DNA from: Pannonibacter indicus
GTDB taxonomy: Bacteria > Pseudomonadota > Alphaproteobacteria > Rhizobiales > Stappiaceae
Reading direction: 5' to 3'
NCBI RefSeq assembly: GCF_001418225.1
Contig: NZ_LIPT01000001.1
Location: 62,001 to 126,000 of the forward strand
DNA: 64,000 nucleotides
Below, in pieces: positions 52,281-60,217 of the stretch. Below the pieces are notes generated by a model that saw only the letters and a list, made by a program, of their open reading frames with translations, had not been told where the DNA came from and ran no database searches. Each line of letters starts with the position of its first letter. Position 1 is the stretch's first letter. A program made the translations under genes and the position numbers.

Positions 52281-52375
52281 CAAGGCTCTGAGATGCTTAC
52301 GCATCACGCCTTGAAAATGCTCAAACTCCGCACAGGCTTGAGCAACTCCCGATGAGCCAAGCTCATCGGGAGTTG
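52281..52375. repeat. Dispersed intergenic repeat, copy C, with perfect 15-base hairpin
   Basis: Starts CAAGGCTCTGAGATGCTTAC and keeps ACGCATC, GCCTTGAAAATGCTCAAAC and CCGCACAGGCTTG. It ends in a perfect 15-base stem (52343-52357 with 52361-52375) with a three-base loop CAA. The middle contains TTGA-N6-TCAA (52311-52324). It lies between the convergent gpr-like and lipoprotein genes. Confidence 0.78.
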
Positions 52376-52421
52376 GTATCAGTGCCGGTTACCAGTGCCC
52401 TGCCTCAGGCCCCGGCGCAGG

Positions 52422-53036
52422 TCAGACCTTGGAAATGACCCAGGCCGCCAGTTCGGTGAAGACCTGCCCTGCGGCGGTGTTCATGGCGCGCACGGCCTGA
52501 TCGGCAGACTGGCCGCCGGAGGCCACCTCGGCGCGGAAGACCGTGCTGTCCACAGTCCGGCCGTTGCGGTCGTTCACGAGCCGGGCTGCAATCTCAACGA
52601 CACCGCGCGCATTGCCGGCGATATTCAGTTCAAAGGAGCGGATCTCGGTCTGGAGCTGATAATCGATCAGCAGGCCATCCCCCGGCATGCCGACTCCGCG
52701 CAGGCGGCGGGTGTTCTCCAGCGTCCGGACGATTCCGGTCTGCACCACATTGCCAAGCTGATCGGCCCAGGCGGCCTGCGGGAAATAGGTGTAGACCGGC
52801 CCCTGCTGCACCACCGCAATGTTGCTGCTGTCGAGCGCCTGCAGCGCCTTCGGCACGGCGACCAGCACCTGCACGGGCTTGCGTGCCCCTTCTGCAGTGG
52901 CAGCCGCCGGAGCCTCAATGCCATAGAGCGCATTGGGAGCTGTGGAGGCACAGGCAGACAGGCCGACCGCCAGGGTTCCAAGCGCCAGAATCGTCAATGT
53001 GCGGCGGCGGTTGATCAGCGTTACAGCGTCGGTCAT
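52422..53036 (-). CDS. ABC-transport auxiliary lipoprotein (PqiC/MlaABC-associated type)
   Basis: A 204-residue lipoprotein with signal sequence and lipobox LSAC (Cys29). The mature part has a short alpha/beta fold: VQVLVAVPKALQALDSSNIA, a YTYFPQAAWADQLGNVV block, TGIVRTLENTRRLRGVGMPG, and a late ARLVNDRNGRTVDSTVF. This matches the ABC-type transport auxiliary lipoprotein family (PF03886-like), found behind MCE operons. It is last in the leftward Mla-type operon, 115 bases after the MCE gene, and probably links the MCE protein to the outer membrane. Confidence 0.85.
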   Translation of the reverse strand: MTDAVTLINRRRTLTILALGTLAVGLSACASTAPNALYGIEAPAAATAEGARKPVQVLVAVPKALQALDSSNIAVVQQGPVYTYFPQAAWADQLGNVVQTGIVRTLENTRRLRGVGMPGDGLLIDYQLQTEIRSFELNIAGNARGVVEIAARLVNDRNGRTVDSTVFRAEVASGGQSADQAVRAMNTAAGQVFTELAAWVISKV

Positions 53037-53151
53037 GCCCTTCGTCTTCCCGGCCTGTGCCGTTCCTTGCCAGGCCGCAGCGCCTCAACGCCATGGCCCT
53101 GTTTCGTCAGTGCTTCATCGGTCAAACTGCCCGGAAAGGCAGAAGCCGGTC

Positions 53152-54804
53152 TCAGCGCCGCTGCCCGCCATTGAACCGCGGCACATCGTCCCCGCCAAAG
53201 ATCACCCGGTTCGGCGCACGGTCGAAGTTCTCGATCGCCCGCTGCAGGGTAATGAAGGTGCGGTTGACCTGCCCCAGCGTCGCGGCCAGATCAGCCGATC
53301 CCTGTGAAGCGAACCTCGACAGGCCGTCGGCGATACCGCCCGCACGGCTTTCAAAGGCCTCCGCCACCTTGCGGATGGCCGTCATCGCCTTCGTCGCCTC
53401 GGTGATCAGGCCTTCGCCGTCGCCATCTACCATGGTGTTCACCTTGTCCATCAACACGTCCAGTTTCTGAGACGAGGTGTTGAGGTTGGCGGCAACCGTC
53501 TTTGCGTCCGTGATGATCTGGTTCACATCGTCTGTGCGAGCGGAAAGGTCAGCCGACATGCGCTCCACATTGGTGGCTGCGTTGCGCGCCGAGTCGATCG
53601 TCTCGGCAATGGCGTTGCCCTGCCCGGCAATGGCGCTGACCGTCCGGTCCACCGCATCGACAATCGAGGATATGCGCGCCGGATCGATCGCGGCGACCAC
53701 CTCACCGGTGTCATCTACCGTCTTGATCAGGCCGGTGAGCAGCCTTTGCGCATCCCCGATCAGCGTGACAATATCGTCCTCGCGGCTGCGGATCGTCTGG
53801 GCCAGCTGATCCACGTGCGCCATCGTGCTGGTCGTGCTGCGGATCAGGCCGTCAATGTCGGACGAGCGGTTGGAAAGCACATCGCCAAGGCTCGCAGCGC
53901 CTGCCACCACGCGCTGCACCTCTTCCGGCTTCACCGCATTGACCACCGCCTCGACCTGCGTGAGCGAGGAGTTCATGCGCTCGGTAAACTGCTGCACATT
54001 GGCCACGGCGGAGCTGGCATCGCCCATGATCTGGCGGATTTCGGGCCCTGCGGCCTTCAGGGAATCCGAGAACTCGGTGATATTGACCACAAGTTCCTCA
54101 ACCTTGTCATCCGGCACGGCAGCCAGGATACGTTCCCCCTGCATCACCAGCCCTTCCAGCTTGCCGGACAGCGAACTGAAGGCAACCGTGGCCTCGCCGA
54201 GGGAGGCCATGAAGTCCTTCACGCCATCGGAGTTCTGGGCGAGCGCAGCAGAGAATGTCTCGACATTGCGCATGGTGGAGGCGATGACCGGCTGGTTTTC
54301 GCGCAGCACATCGTTGATGGCTTCCAGCGTGGTATCCGCCTTGCGCAACACATCGCGGCCATTCTCCAGCACGTCATCGAAGAAGGAGCGGTCGGCATAG
54401 ATCACCGGTTCCTTGCCTTCGTTCAGCGCATCCAGAAGAAGGCCGGTACCGGTCGTGCCCCCCTTCAGATCCACATAGGCAACGCCGGTGAGGCCCTGGA
54501 AGCCGAGCGTGGCCCGCACGTCCTTGCGCAAGGGGGCGTTGGGAGAGACACGGATTGTGGCAATGACGATGCGCGGATCGCGCGGATCAAAGTCGAGTGC
54601 CGAAACATCGCCGACCTTGATGCCGTTGAACAGCACCTGCCCGCCGACGGGCAAGCCGGTCACGGCGCCCGGGAAGACAACCTTCACATTGATGCTCTTG
54701 CCGGAATCGGCAGCAGCCGCCAGCCAATAGATGAACAGGAATGCCGCGACGAGAATGCCGAGAACGAAGCCGCCGATCATCACGTAATTTGCACGGGTTT
54801 CCAT
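53152..54804 (-). CDS. MCE-domain lipid transport protein (MlaD type)
   Basis: Periplasmic, inner-membrane-anchored lipid-binding subunit of an Mla-like ABC system. The 550-residue product has one N-terminal membrane helix (about 7-30, VMIGGFVLGILVAAFLFIYW), an MCE domain (about 40-120: VVFPGAVTGLPVGGQVLFNG, VGDVSALDFDPRDPR, GLTGVAYVDLKGG), and a long helical tail (about 140-525) rich in amphipathic helices. It is longer than MlaD of E. coli (183), closer to the long MCE proteins of other alphaproteobacteria. It follows the ATPase gene by 10 bases. Confidence 0.93.
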   Translation of the reverse strand: METRANYVMIGGFVLGILVAAFLFIYWLAAAADSGKSINVKVVFPGAVTGLPVGGQVLFNGIKVGDVSALDFDPRDPRIVIATIRVSPNAPLRKDVRATLGFQGLTGVAYVDLKGGTTGTGLLLDALNEGKEPVIYADRSFFDDVLENGRDVLRKADTTLEAINDVLRENQPVIASTMRNVETFSAALAQNSDGVKDFMASLGEATVAFSSLSGKLEGLVMQGERILAAVPDDKVEELVVNITEFSDSLKAAGPEIRQIMGDASSAVANVQQFTERMNSSLTQVEAVVNAVKPEEVQRVVAGAASLGDVLSNRSSDIDGLIRSTTSTMAHVDQLAQTIRSREDDIVTLIGDAQRLLTGLIKTVDDTGEVVAAIDPARISSIVDAVDRTVSAIAGQGNAIAETIDSARNAATNVERMSADLSARTDDVNQIITDAKTVAANLNTSSQKLDVLMDKVNTMVDGDGEGLITEATKAMTAIRKVAEAFESRAGGIADGLSRFASQGSADLAATLGQVNRTFITLQRAIENFDRAPNRVIFGGDDVPRFNGGQRR

Positions 54805-54814
54805 CAGTTGCCTT

Positions 54815-55618
54815 TCAAACCCTGCGCAGGGCGCGTTCGCCCCGGAAGTAGGATTTCACCCAAGGGTGCTCGCTCTTCATCATTTCATCCACTGTGCCGG
54901 CCAGCAGAACCCGCTTCTCGCCCAGAACCGCAATACGGTCGCAGATCGAGTGCAGGCTATCAAGGTCATGTGTCACCATATAAACGGTCAGACCCAGGGT
55001 TTCACGCAACTTGGCGATCAAACCGTCGAAGGCCGCAGCGCCAATCGGATCAAGGCCCGAGGTCGGCTCGTCGAGAAACACCAGATCGGGATCCAGTGAC
55101 AGCGCACGGGCAAGGCTGGCACGCTTGACCATGCCGCCGGAGAGCTCGGATGGATATTTATCCGCCGCATCGCGCGGGAGGCCCACCAGCTCCAGCTTCA
55201 GAAAGGCGAATTCATCCATCAGACGCTGCGAAAGCCCGAGATATTCGCGCATCGGCACCTGGATGTTCTGCTTGACCGTCAGCGAGGAGAACAGCGCGCC
55301 CTGCTGGAACAGGACGCCCCAGCGCCGCTCGATCCAGTTGCGCTCGTCCGGAGTGGCGCTGTCGAGGTCCTGGCCGAACACGGAAATTCGGCCAGCGCGC
55401 CGCGGGGTAAGGCCGAGAATGGCCCGCATCAGCACCGACTTGCCGGTCCCCGACCCGCCGACGAACCCCAGCACCTCACCCCGGTAGACATCAAGATCCA
55501 GCTTGTCGAGGATGATCTTCTTGCCGAAGCCGACCGTAACGCCGCGCGCAGACAAGAGAACCTCCCGCTCCCGCGCAGGCTGAACCGTCTCATCCAGGGC
55601 GTCAGCAGTGCTCATCAT
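54815..55618 (-). CDS. ABC transporter ATPase (MlaF type)
   Basis: ATPase of the lipid transport system. The 267 residues have Walker A GGSGTGKS (about 54-61), Q-loop in LFQQGALFSSLTVKQNIQVP, ABC signature ELSGGMVKRASLARALSLDP, Walker B LVFLDEPTSGLDP, and the H-loop THDL. The LFQQGALFSSLTV and GLDPIGA blocks are diagnostic for the MlaF/Ttg2A group. It stands between the permease and MCE genes with gaps of five and ten bases. Confidence 0.95.
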   Translation of the reverse strand: MMSTADALDETVQPAREREVLLSARGVTVGFGKKIILDKLDLDVYRGEVLGFVGGSGTGKSVLMRAILGLTPRRAGRISVFGQDLDSATPDERNWIERRWGVLFQQGALFSSLTVKQNIQVPMREYLGLSQRLMDEFAFLKLELVGLPRDAADKYPSELSGGMVKRASLARALSLDPDLVFLDEPTSGLDPIGAAAFDGLIAKLRETLGLTVYMVTHDLDSLHSICDRIAVLGEKRVLLAGTVDEMMKSEHPWVKSYFRGERALRRV

Positions 55619-55623
55619 GGCCC

Positions 55624-56772
55624 TTATACGTTGATGGCTGCAAAGAAGATGGCAAAAAGACCATCAACGACGATGACAAGGAAGATTGCCTTCACGACAG
55701 ACATCGTGGTGTGGCGGCCAAGGGAGTCGGCCGAACCGCCAACCTTCAGACCTTCCACGCAGGCAATGAGGCCGATGATCAAAGCCATGAACGGAGCCTT
55801 GACCATGCCAACGATGAAGGTCTGAACGGTGATCGCCTCTTCCAGACGGCTCAGGTAGGCCGCTGGCGGAATCTCCAGATACCACCAGGTCACGAGCCCG
55901 GAGCCAGTCAGTGCAGCCAGATCGGAGACGAAGGTCAGCACGGGCATGGCCGCCATCAGCGCCAGAAGACGCGGGAGGATGAGCACCTCCGTCACATTGA
56001 GGCCAATGACGTGGAGAGCGTCGATTTCCTCCTGCATTTTCATGGATCCGAGTTCTGCCGTAAAGGCGGAGCCCGAACGGCCGGCCACCATGATGGCAGT
56101 CAGCAGAACGCCGATCTCGCGCAGGACCAGCACACCAGCCAGATCGACGACAAAGAGGTCTGCGCCAAATTGCCGCAAATAGAACCCGCCCTGCTGGGCG
56201 ATGATGACACCGATCAGGAAGCTCATCAGCGCAACAATCGGCACGGCCCCGATGCAGGACTTTTCGAATTGCACCGCAATGGCAATGCCGCGCAGGCGCT
56301 TGGGCTGAAACAGAACCGTGGCGACAACCGTGCTGAGCGAGCCCAGGATGTGCAGCATGGCTATGAAATCCTGCCATGCCTCAACCACCGACTTGCCGGT
56401 CGCTTCCATCAGATTGATCAGCATGCCCTGCCGCGGCTCATGGCTGGGCGGTGGCGGATGGTGGGCATCCACCTCGTTCAAGAGGATCTGCTGCTCCGGC
56501 CGCAGCCCTTCGACGCGCACACGCGTGCCTGAAAACTCGATACGCCCGCGCAGCCTGTGAATCAGCCAGGCGCCCGCCGTGTCCAGAGCGCGCAGGCCGG
56601 ACAAATCCAGCACGATCTCGACCTGCCCCTGCTCGCTGACAAGACCTTCCACGATCGCCTCGGCTTCCATGGCCGTGCGGATCACCCAGTCACCGGACAG
56701 GGCAACGGTCACGGCCTGTCCGTCATGGGTGGCCGTGCATCTGGGAGCGAGCAGTTGAACCTGTAATGTCAT
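55624..56772 (-). CDS. STAS-MlaE fusion permease
   Basis: Permease of the Mla-like system with an N-terminal STAS domain. The 382-residue product starts with a STAS-like part (about residues 1-95: VTVALSGDWVIRTAMEAEAI, LDLSGLRALDTAGAWLIHRL), as if MlaB were fused, then the MlaE permease domain with VPIVALMSFLIGVIIAQQGG, REIGVLLTAIMVAGRSGSAF, TAELGSMKMQEEIDALHVIG and FIVGMVKAPFMALIIGLIAC. The frame is open to 56943, but the ATG at 56772 fits the family. It is first in the leftward permease-ATPase-MCE-lipoprotein operon and divergent from dgcN. Confidence 0.92.
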   Translation of the reverse strand: MTLQVQLLAPRCTATHDGQAVTVALSGDWVIRTAMEAEAIVEGLVSEQGQVEIVLDLSGLRALDTAGAWLIHRLRGRIEFSGTRVRVEGLRPEQQILLNEVDAHHPPPPSHEPRQGMLINLMEATGKSVVEAWQDFIAMLHILGSLSTVVATVLFQPKRLRGIAIAVQFEKSCIGAVPIVALMSFLIGVIIAQQGGFYLRQFGADLFVVDLAGVLVLREIGVLLTAIMVAGRSGSAFTAELGSMKMQEEIDALHVIGLNVTEVLILPRLLALMAAMPVLTFVSDLAALTGSGLVTWWYLEIPPAAYLSRLEEAITVQTFIVGMVKAPFMALIIGLIACVEGLKVGGSADSLGRHTTMSVVKAIFLVIVVDGLFAIFFAAINV

Positions 56773-56882
56773 GCGTGCTGACGCAACCCCTTGCCGCTTC
56801 GAAGGACTAACCCCTATACCTGAGAGTAAGGCAGGCCGTCCAGACGCGCGGCCGGTGACAATCAATAGAGGCGGATCACATA

Positions 56883-57896
56883 ATGGATATTGCAAACCCC
56901 TATCTGATGTTCCTGGGCGACGTTCCGGATGCGCTGGCGGCAAAGACGGCGCTCGGTGTGGTCGACTGGCGCCGGGACTGGTGCATCGGGCAGAATCGCC
57001 TGCCGGGCTGCCAGGCGGATGCCGGCCTGCCGGATATGACGATCCCGGCCGCGGCGAAAGCCGGCGCCAGGACCATGATCGTCGGCGCCGTGAATGCAGG
57101 CGGGCGCCTGCCGGATCACTGGGTTGCCTCCATCGTGGAAGCGCTTGACGCGGGGCTGGATGTGGCCAGCGGGCTGCATGTGCGCCTCGGGTCGATTCCG
57201 GCGATCAAGGAAGCGGCAGAGCGCAATGGCCGCCAGTTGTTCGACGTGCGCCACTCCGACATGACCTTTGCCACCGGCAAGGGCTCCAAGCGCAGCGGCA
57301 AGCGCATCCTCACCGTCGGCACCGATTGCTCGGTCGGCAAGAAGTACACCGCCCTCGCCATGGAGCGGGACATGCGCGCCCGCGGCTATGACTGCGACTT
57401 CCGCGCCACCGGCCAGACCGGTGTGTTCATTTCGGGCCGTGGTGTTGCCATCGACGCAGTGGTGGCCGACTTCATCTCCGGCGCCGTGGAATGGATCTCT
57501 CCGGCAGCGGACGAAAACCACTGGGATGTGATCGAGGGCCAGGGCTCCCTGTTCCATCCATCCTTCTCCGGCGTGACGCTCGGCCTGCTGCACGGCGCAC
57601 AGCCCGACGCCTTCATCGTCTGCCATGAGCCGACCCGCCGCACCATGCGCGGTGTGCAGACGCCCCTGCCCTCCATTCAGGAGGTCATCGACCTGACGAT
57701 CCAATGCGGCAAGCTGACGAACCCGGATATCCGCTGCATCGGCATTGCGGTGAATACGGCTGCCCTTGGCGACGCGGAAGCACAGGCCTATCTGGCGGAG
57801 CTTTCCGCAAAGTACGGCCTGCCCGCGACCGACCCCGTGCGCTATGGCATGGCCAAGGTGGTGGACAAGGTGGCAGAAATCTACGGCGAAGCCTGA
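56883..57896 (+). CDS. dgcN: D-glutamate N-acetyltransferase DgcN (DUF1611)
   Basis: In recently described D-glutamate catabolism, DgcN acylates D-glutamate to N-acetyl-D-glutamate, which DgcA then converts. The 337 residues include an N-terminal Rossmann-like part with PYLMFLGDVPDALAAKTALG, a P-loop-like block ILTVGTDCSVGKKYTALAME (about 142-161), FRATGQTGVFISGRGVAIDA, EGQGSLFHPSFSGVTLGLLH and a C-terminal PVRYGMAKVVDKVAEI. These are the DUF1611 signatures. dgcA follows after three bases. No regulator of the pair is visible; the divergent 110-base gap to the permease holds the promoter. Confidence 0.85.
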   Translation: MDIANPYLMFLGDVPDALAAKTALGVVDWRRDWCIGQNRLPGCQADAGLPDMTIPAAAKAGARTMIVGAVNAGGRLPDHWVASIVEALDAGLDVASGLHVRLGSIPAIKEAAERNGRQLFDVRHSDMTFATGKGSKRSGKRILTVGTDCSVGKKYTALAMERDMRARGYDCDFRATGQTGVFISGRGVAIDAVVADFISGAVEWISPAADENHWDVIEGQGSLFHPSFSGVTLGLLHGAQPDAFIVCHEPTRRTMRGVQTPLPSIQEVIDLTIQCGKLTNPDIRCIGIAVNTAALGDAEAQAYLAELSAKYGLPATDPVRYGMAKVVDKVAEIYGEA

Positions 57897-57899
57897 GCC

Positions 57900-58889
57900 A
57901 TGGCATCGCCCCTCACCATCACGGCTGCGCATGAGCGCTTTGCCATCGAAGGCGGCTTCGCGATTTCGCGGGGCAGCCGCACCCATGCAGATGTGGTCAC
58001 CGTCAGCATCAGCCGCGGCGGCCTCACCGGCCGCGGCGAATGCGTGCCCTACGCCCGCTATGGCGAGAGCATCGCCAGCGTGATGCAACAGATCGAGGAG
58101 GCGGCAGCGCGCTTCGGTCAGGACATCAGCCGGACGCTGCTTCAGGCGGATATGGAGGCAGGCGCGGCGCGCAACGCGCTCGACTGCGCCCTGTGGGACC
58201 TTGAGGCCAAGACGGCCGGAACCAGCGCCGCGGCGCTCGCCGGCCTTGCGGCCCTGAAACCGCTCATCACCGCCTACACGCTCAGCGTCGGCACGCCGGA
58301 GAGCATGGGCGCGGCAGCTGCCAAGGCGGCCTCCCGTCCGCTGCTGAAGGTGAAGCTGGCCGGAGCGGGAGACGATGAACGCATCGCCGCCGTCCGCGCT
58401 GCTGCGCCGGAGGCAAGGCTGATCGTGGATGCGAACGAGGCCTGGGACGAAAGCTGCTTCGCGGTCAACATGGCGGCTTGCGTTGCCGCAGGCGTCGAAC
58501 TGATCGAACAGCCTCTGCCTGCCGGCCATGACGGACTGCTGGCAAGCGCAGAGCGGCCGATTGCCGTCTGTGCGGACGAAAGCCTGCACACCCGGCATGA
58601 GCTGGCGAGCCTGCGCCAGCTCTATGATGCGGTCAACATCAAGCTCGACAAGGCCGGTGGCCTGACCGAAGCGCTGGCGCTGGCAGCAGACGCCAGAGCC
58701 CTTGGCTACAAGATCATGACCGGTTGCATGCTGGGCACGTCTCTCGGCATGGCCCCTGCCCTGCTCGTGGCCCAGACGGCCGATTTTGTCGATCTGGACG
58801 GCCCGCTGCTGCTGACCGCAGACCGGGACGGTGGCCTCACTTACGAGGGAAGCCTCGTCTACCCGCCCCAATCAAGCCTCTGGGGCTGA
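57900..58889 (+). CDS. dgcA: N-acetyl-D-glutamate racemase-type enolase superfamily protein DgcA
   Basis: Enolase-superfamily enzyme paired with DgcN; expected to convert N-acetyl-D-glutamate to the L-form, and related to L-Ala-D/L-Glu epimerases. The 329 residues have the catalytic lysine motif LLKVKLAG (near 155-162), metal ligands in LIVDANEAWDE, ELIEQPLPAG and VCADESLHTRH, and the second lysine in VNIKLDKAGGLTEA, with a final MTGCMLGTSLGMAPALLVAQ. All five key positions of the dipeptide-epimerase group are kept. Start three bases after dgcN. Confidence 0.87.
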   Translation: MASPLTITAAHERFAIEGGFAISRGSRTHADVVTVSISRGGLTGRGECVPYARYGESIASVMQQIEEAAARFGQDISRTLLQADMEAGAARNALDCALWDLEAKTAGTSAAALAGLAALKPLITAYTLSVGTPESMGAAAAKAASRPLLKVKLAGAGDDERIAAVRAAAPEARLIVDANEAWDESCFAVNMAACVAAGVELIEQPLPAGHDGLLASAERPIAVCADESLHTRHELASLRQLYDAVNIKLDKAGGLTEALALAADARALGYKIMTGCMLGTSLGMAPALLVAQTADFVDLDGPLLLTADRDGGLTYEGSLVYPPQSSLWG

Positions 58890-58908
58890 CACTGCCGGGC
58901 ACAGACTT

Positions 58909-60096
58909 TCAGCCCGCCGTCCGGGCCCTGAAACCGGGATGGCGGGCCAGCAGCAGAAGGCAGACAAAAGCGAGCGCCGCCATCACCGACATGGCGTAGA
59001 AGGCAAAAGCAGGCGCTGCCGCATAAAGCGGCCCGCTGAACCATGTGGCCGTCGCCGTCAGAAACCCGGTGGACGTTGCCATCAGGCTCTGCCCTGTCGC
59101 AGACCAGCGCATGGGCACGGCCTGCGCAATCAGCGCAACTCCCCCCAGATGCACGGCCCCAAAGGAGAGACCGTGCAAGGTCTGCACGAGCACGATGAAG
59201 GCAGGGTCCTGCACATGGGTAAACAGCGCCCAGCGAAGCACCGAGCCTGCAGTCCCGATGATGATCAGGCGCATGGGCGTCAGCCAGGCCGGAAGCCTTG
59301 CCGCAAACAGGAAGAGCAGGATCTCCGCCATCACGCCGACGGACCACAGCGGCCCCATCAGATGCTCCGGCACGCCCGTCTTGGTCCAGTAAATCGTTGA
59401 AAACGCATAATAGGCCGAATGCGCCGCCTGCGAGAGACCGATGAGCGTGACCAGCGCCAGAAACCAGGGCTGGCGGAAAACGGCGGGCTTTTTGTCTGCC
59501 GCATGGGCAGCCTCGGATGCCTCACGGGCTTCACGCTCAGGATTGCGCATGGGAGGCAGCGTCCCGGCGACCAGCACGGTTGCCACCATCGAGCCGAGGA
59601 TACCGGCAAGATAGGGCATTTCCGTGTGCGGCATCATCAGCCATCCGGCAAGAACAGTGCCCCCCACGAAAGCCGCAGACCCCCAAAGGCGCATGCGGCC
59701 ATAAGGGGCGCCGGTCTGACGCACGACATCCAGCGCATATCCATCGGCCAGCGGCACAATCGGCGCCCAGCAGACCATCAGCCCCATCACCGCAACCACC
59801 GCCAGAACATAACTTGACGTAAAGGCAAAGAGCGCAAGAAAAGCCATACCCATCAAAGAGTAAAAGCAGATCGAAAGACGGCGTAGGCCAGTCTTGTCGG
59901 AGAGTGCCGTCAGAAATGGAGATGCCGTAATCTTTGCATAGGTGCCAATTGCGAGAGCAAATGAGACTTCCGTAACTGAATATGACCTATTTGCAAGAAT
60001 GACCGGGAAAAATGGGAGGAATAATCCCGTACCGACAAAATTGACACCATAGAGAGCACTCACCCGGGGGGCGAGCCCAACTTGGAACATCTTCAT
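58909..60096 (-). CDS. MFS transporter (MFS_1_like/HcaT-type)
   Basis: A 395-residue transporter with about twelve helices. It begins MKMFQVGLAPRVSALYGVNF with GLFLPFFPVILANRSYSVTE, carries DKTGLRRLSICFYSLMGM in the helix 2-3 loop, and ends in TARTAG-like polar sequence. The pattern suits the 3-phenylpropionate/sugar H+ symporter-like (MFS_1_like) group. It is convergent with dgcA, 19 bases away, but on the opposite strand, so a link to D-glutamate uptake is speculation. Confidence 0.82.
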   Translation of the reverse strand: MKMFQVGLAPRVSALYGVNFVGTGLFLPFFPVILANRSYSVTEVSFALAIGTYAKITASPFLTALSDKTGLRRLSICFYSLMGMAFLALFAFTSSYVLAVVAVMGLMVCWAPIVPLADGYALDVVRQTGAPYGRMRLWGSAAFVGGTVLAGWLMMPHTEMPYLAGILGSMVATVLVAGTLPPMRNPEREAREASEAAHAADKKPAVFRQPWFLALVTLIGLSQAAHSAYYAFSTIYWTKTGVPEHLMGPLWSVGVMAEILLFLFAARLPAWLTPMRLIIIGTAGSVLRWALFTHVQDPAFIVLVQTLHGLSFGAVHLGGVALIAQAVPMRWSATGQSLMATSTGFLTATATWFSGPLYAAAPAFAFYAMSVMAALAFVCLLLLARHPGFRARTAG

Positions 60097-60217
60097 GAAG
60101 GATCGAACCTTGACGGCCTAAAGGGATGTTAACTTCTTGGGCCTACTATACCGCATGAGTTGGAGGAACATTCGAATCGAATGTCCGCTGCATCGAATAG
60201 GACGCCGAGACGATACG

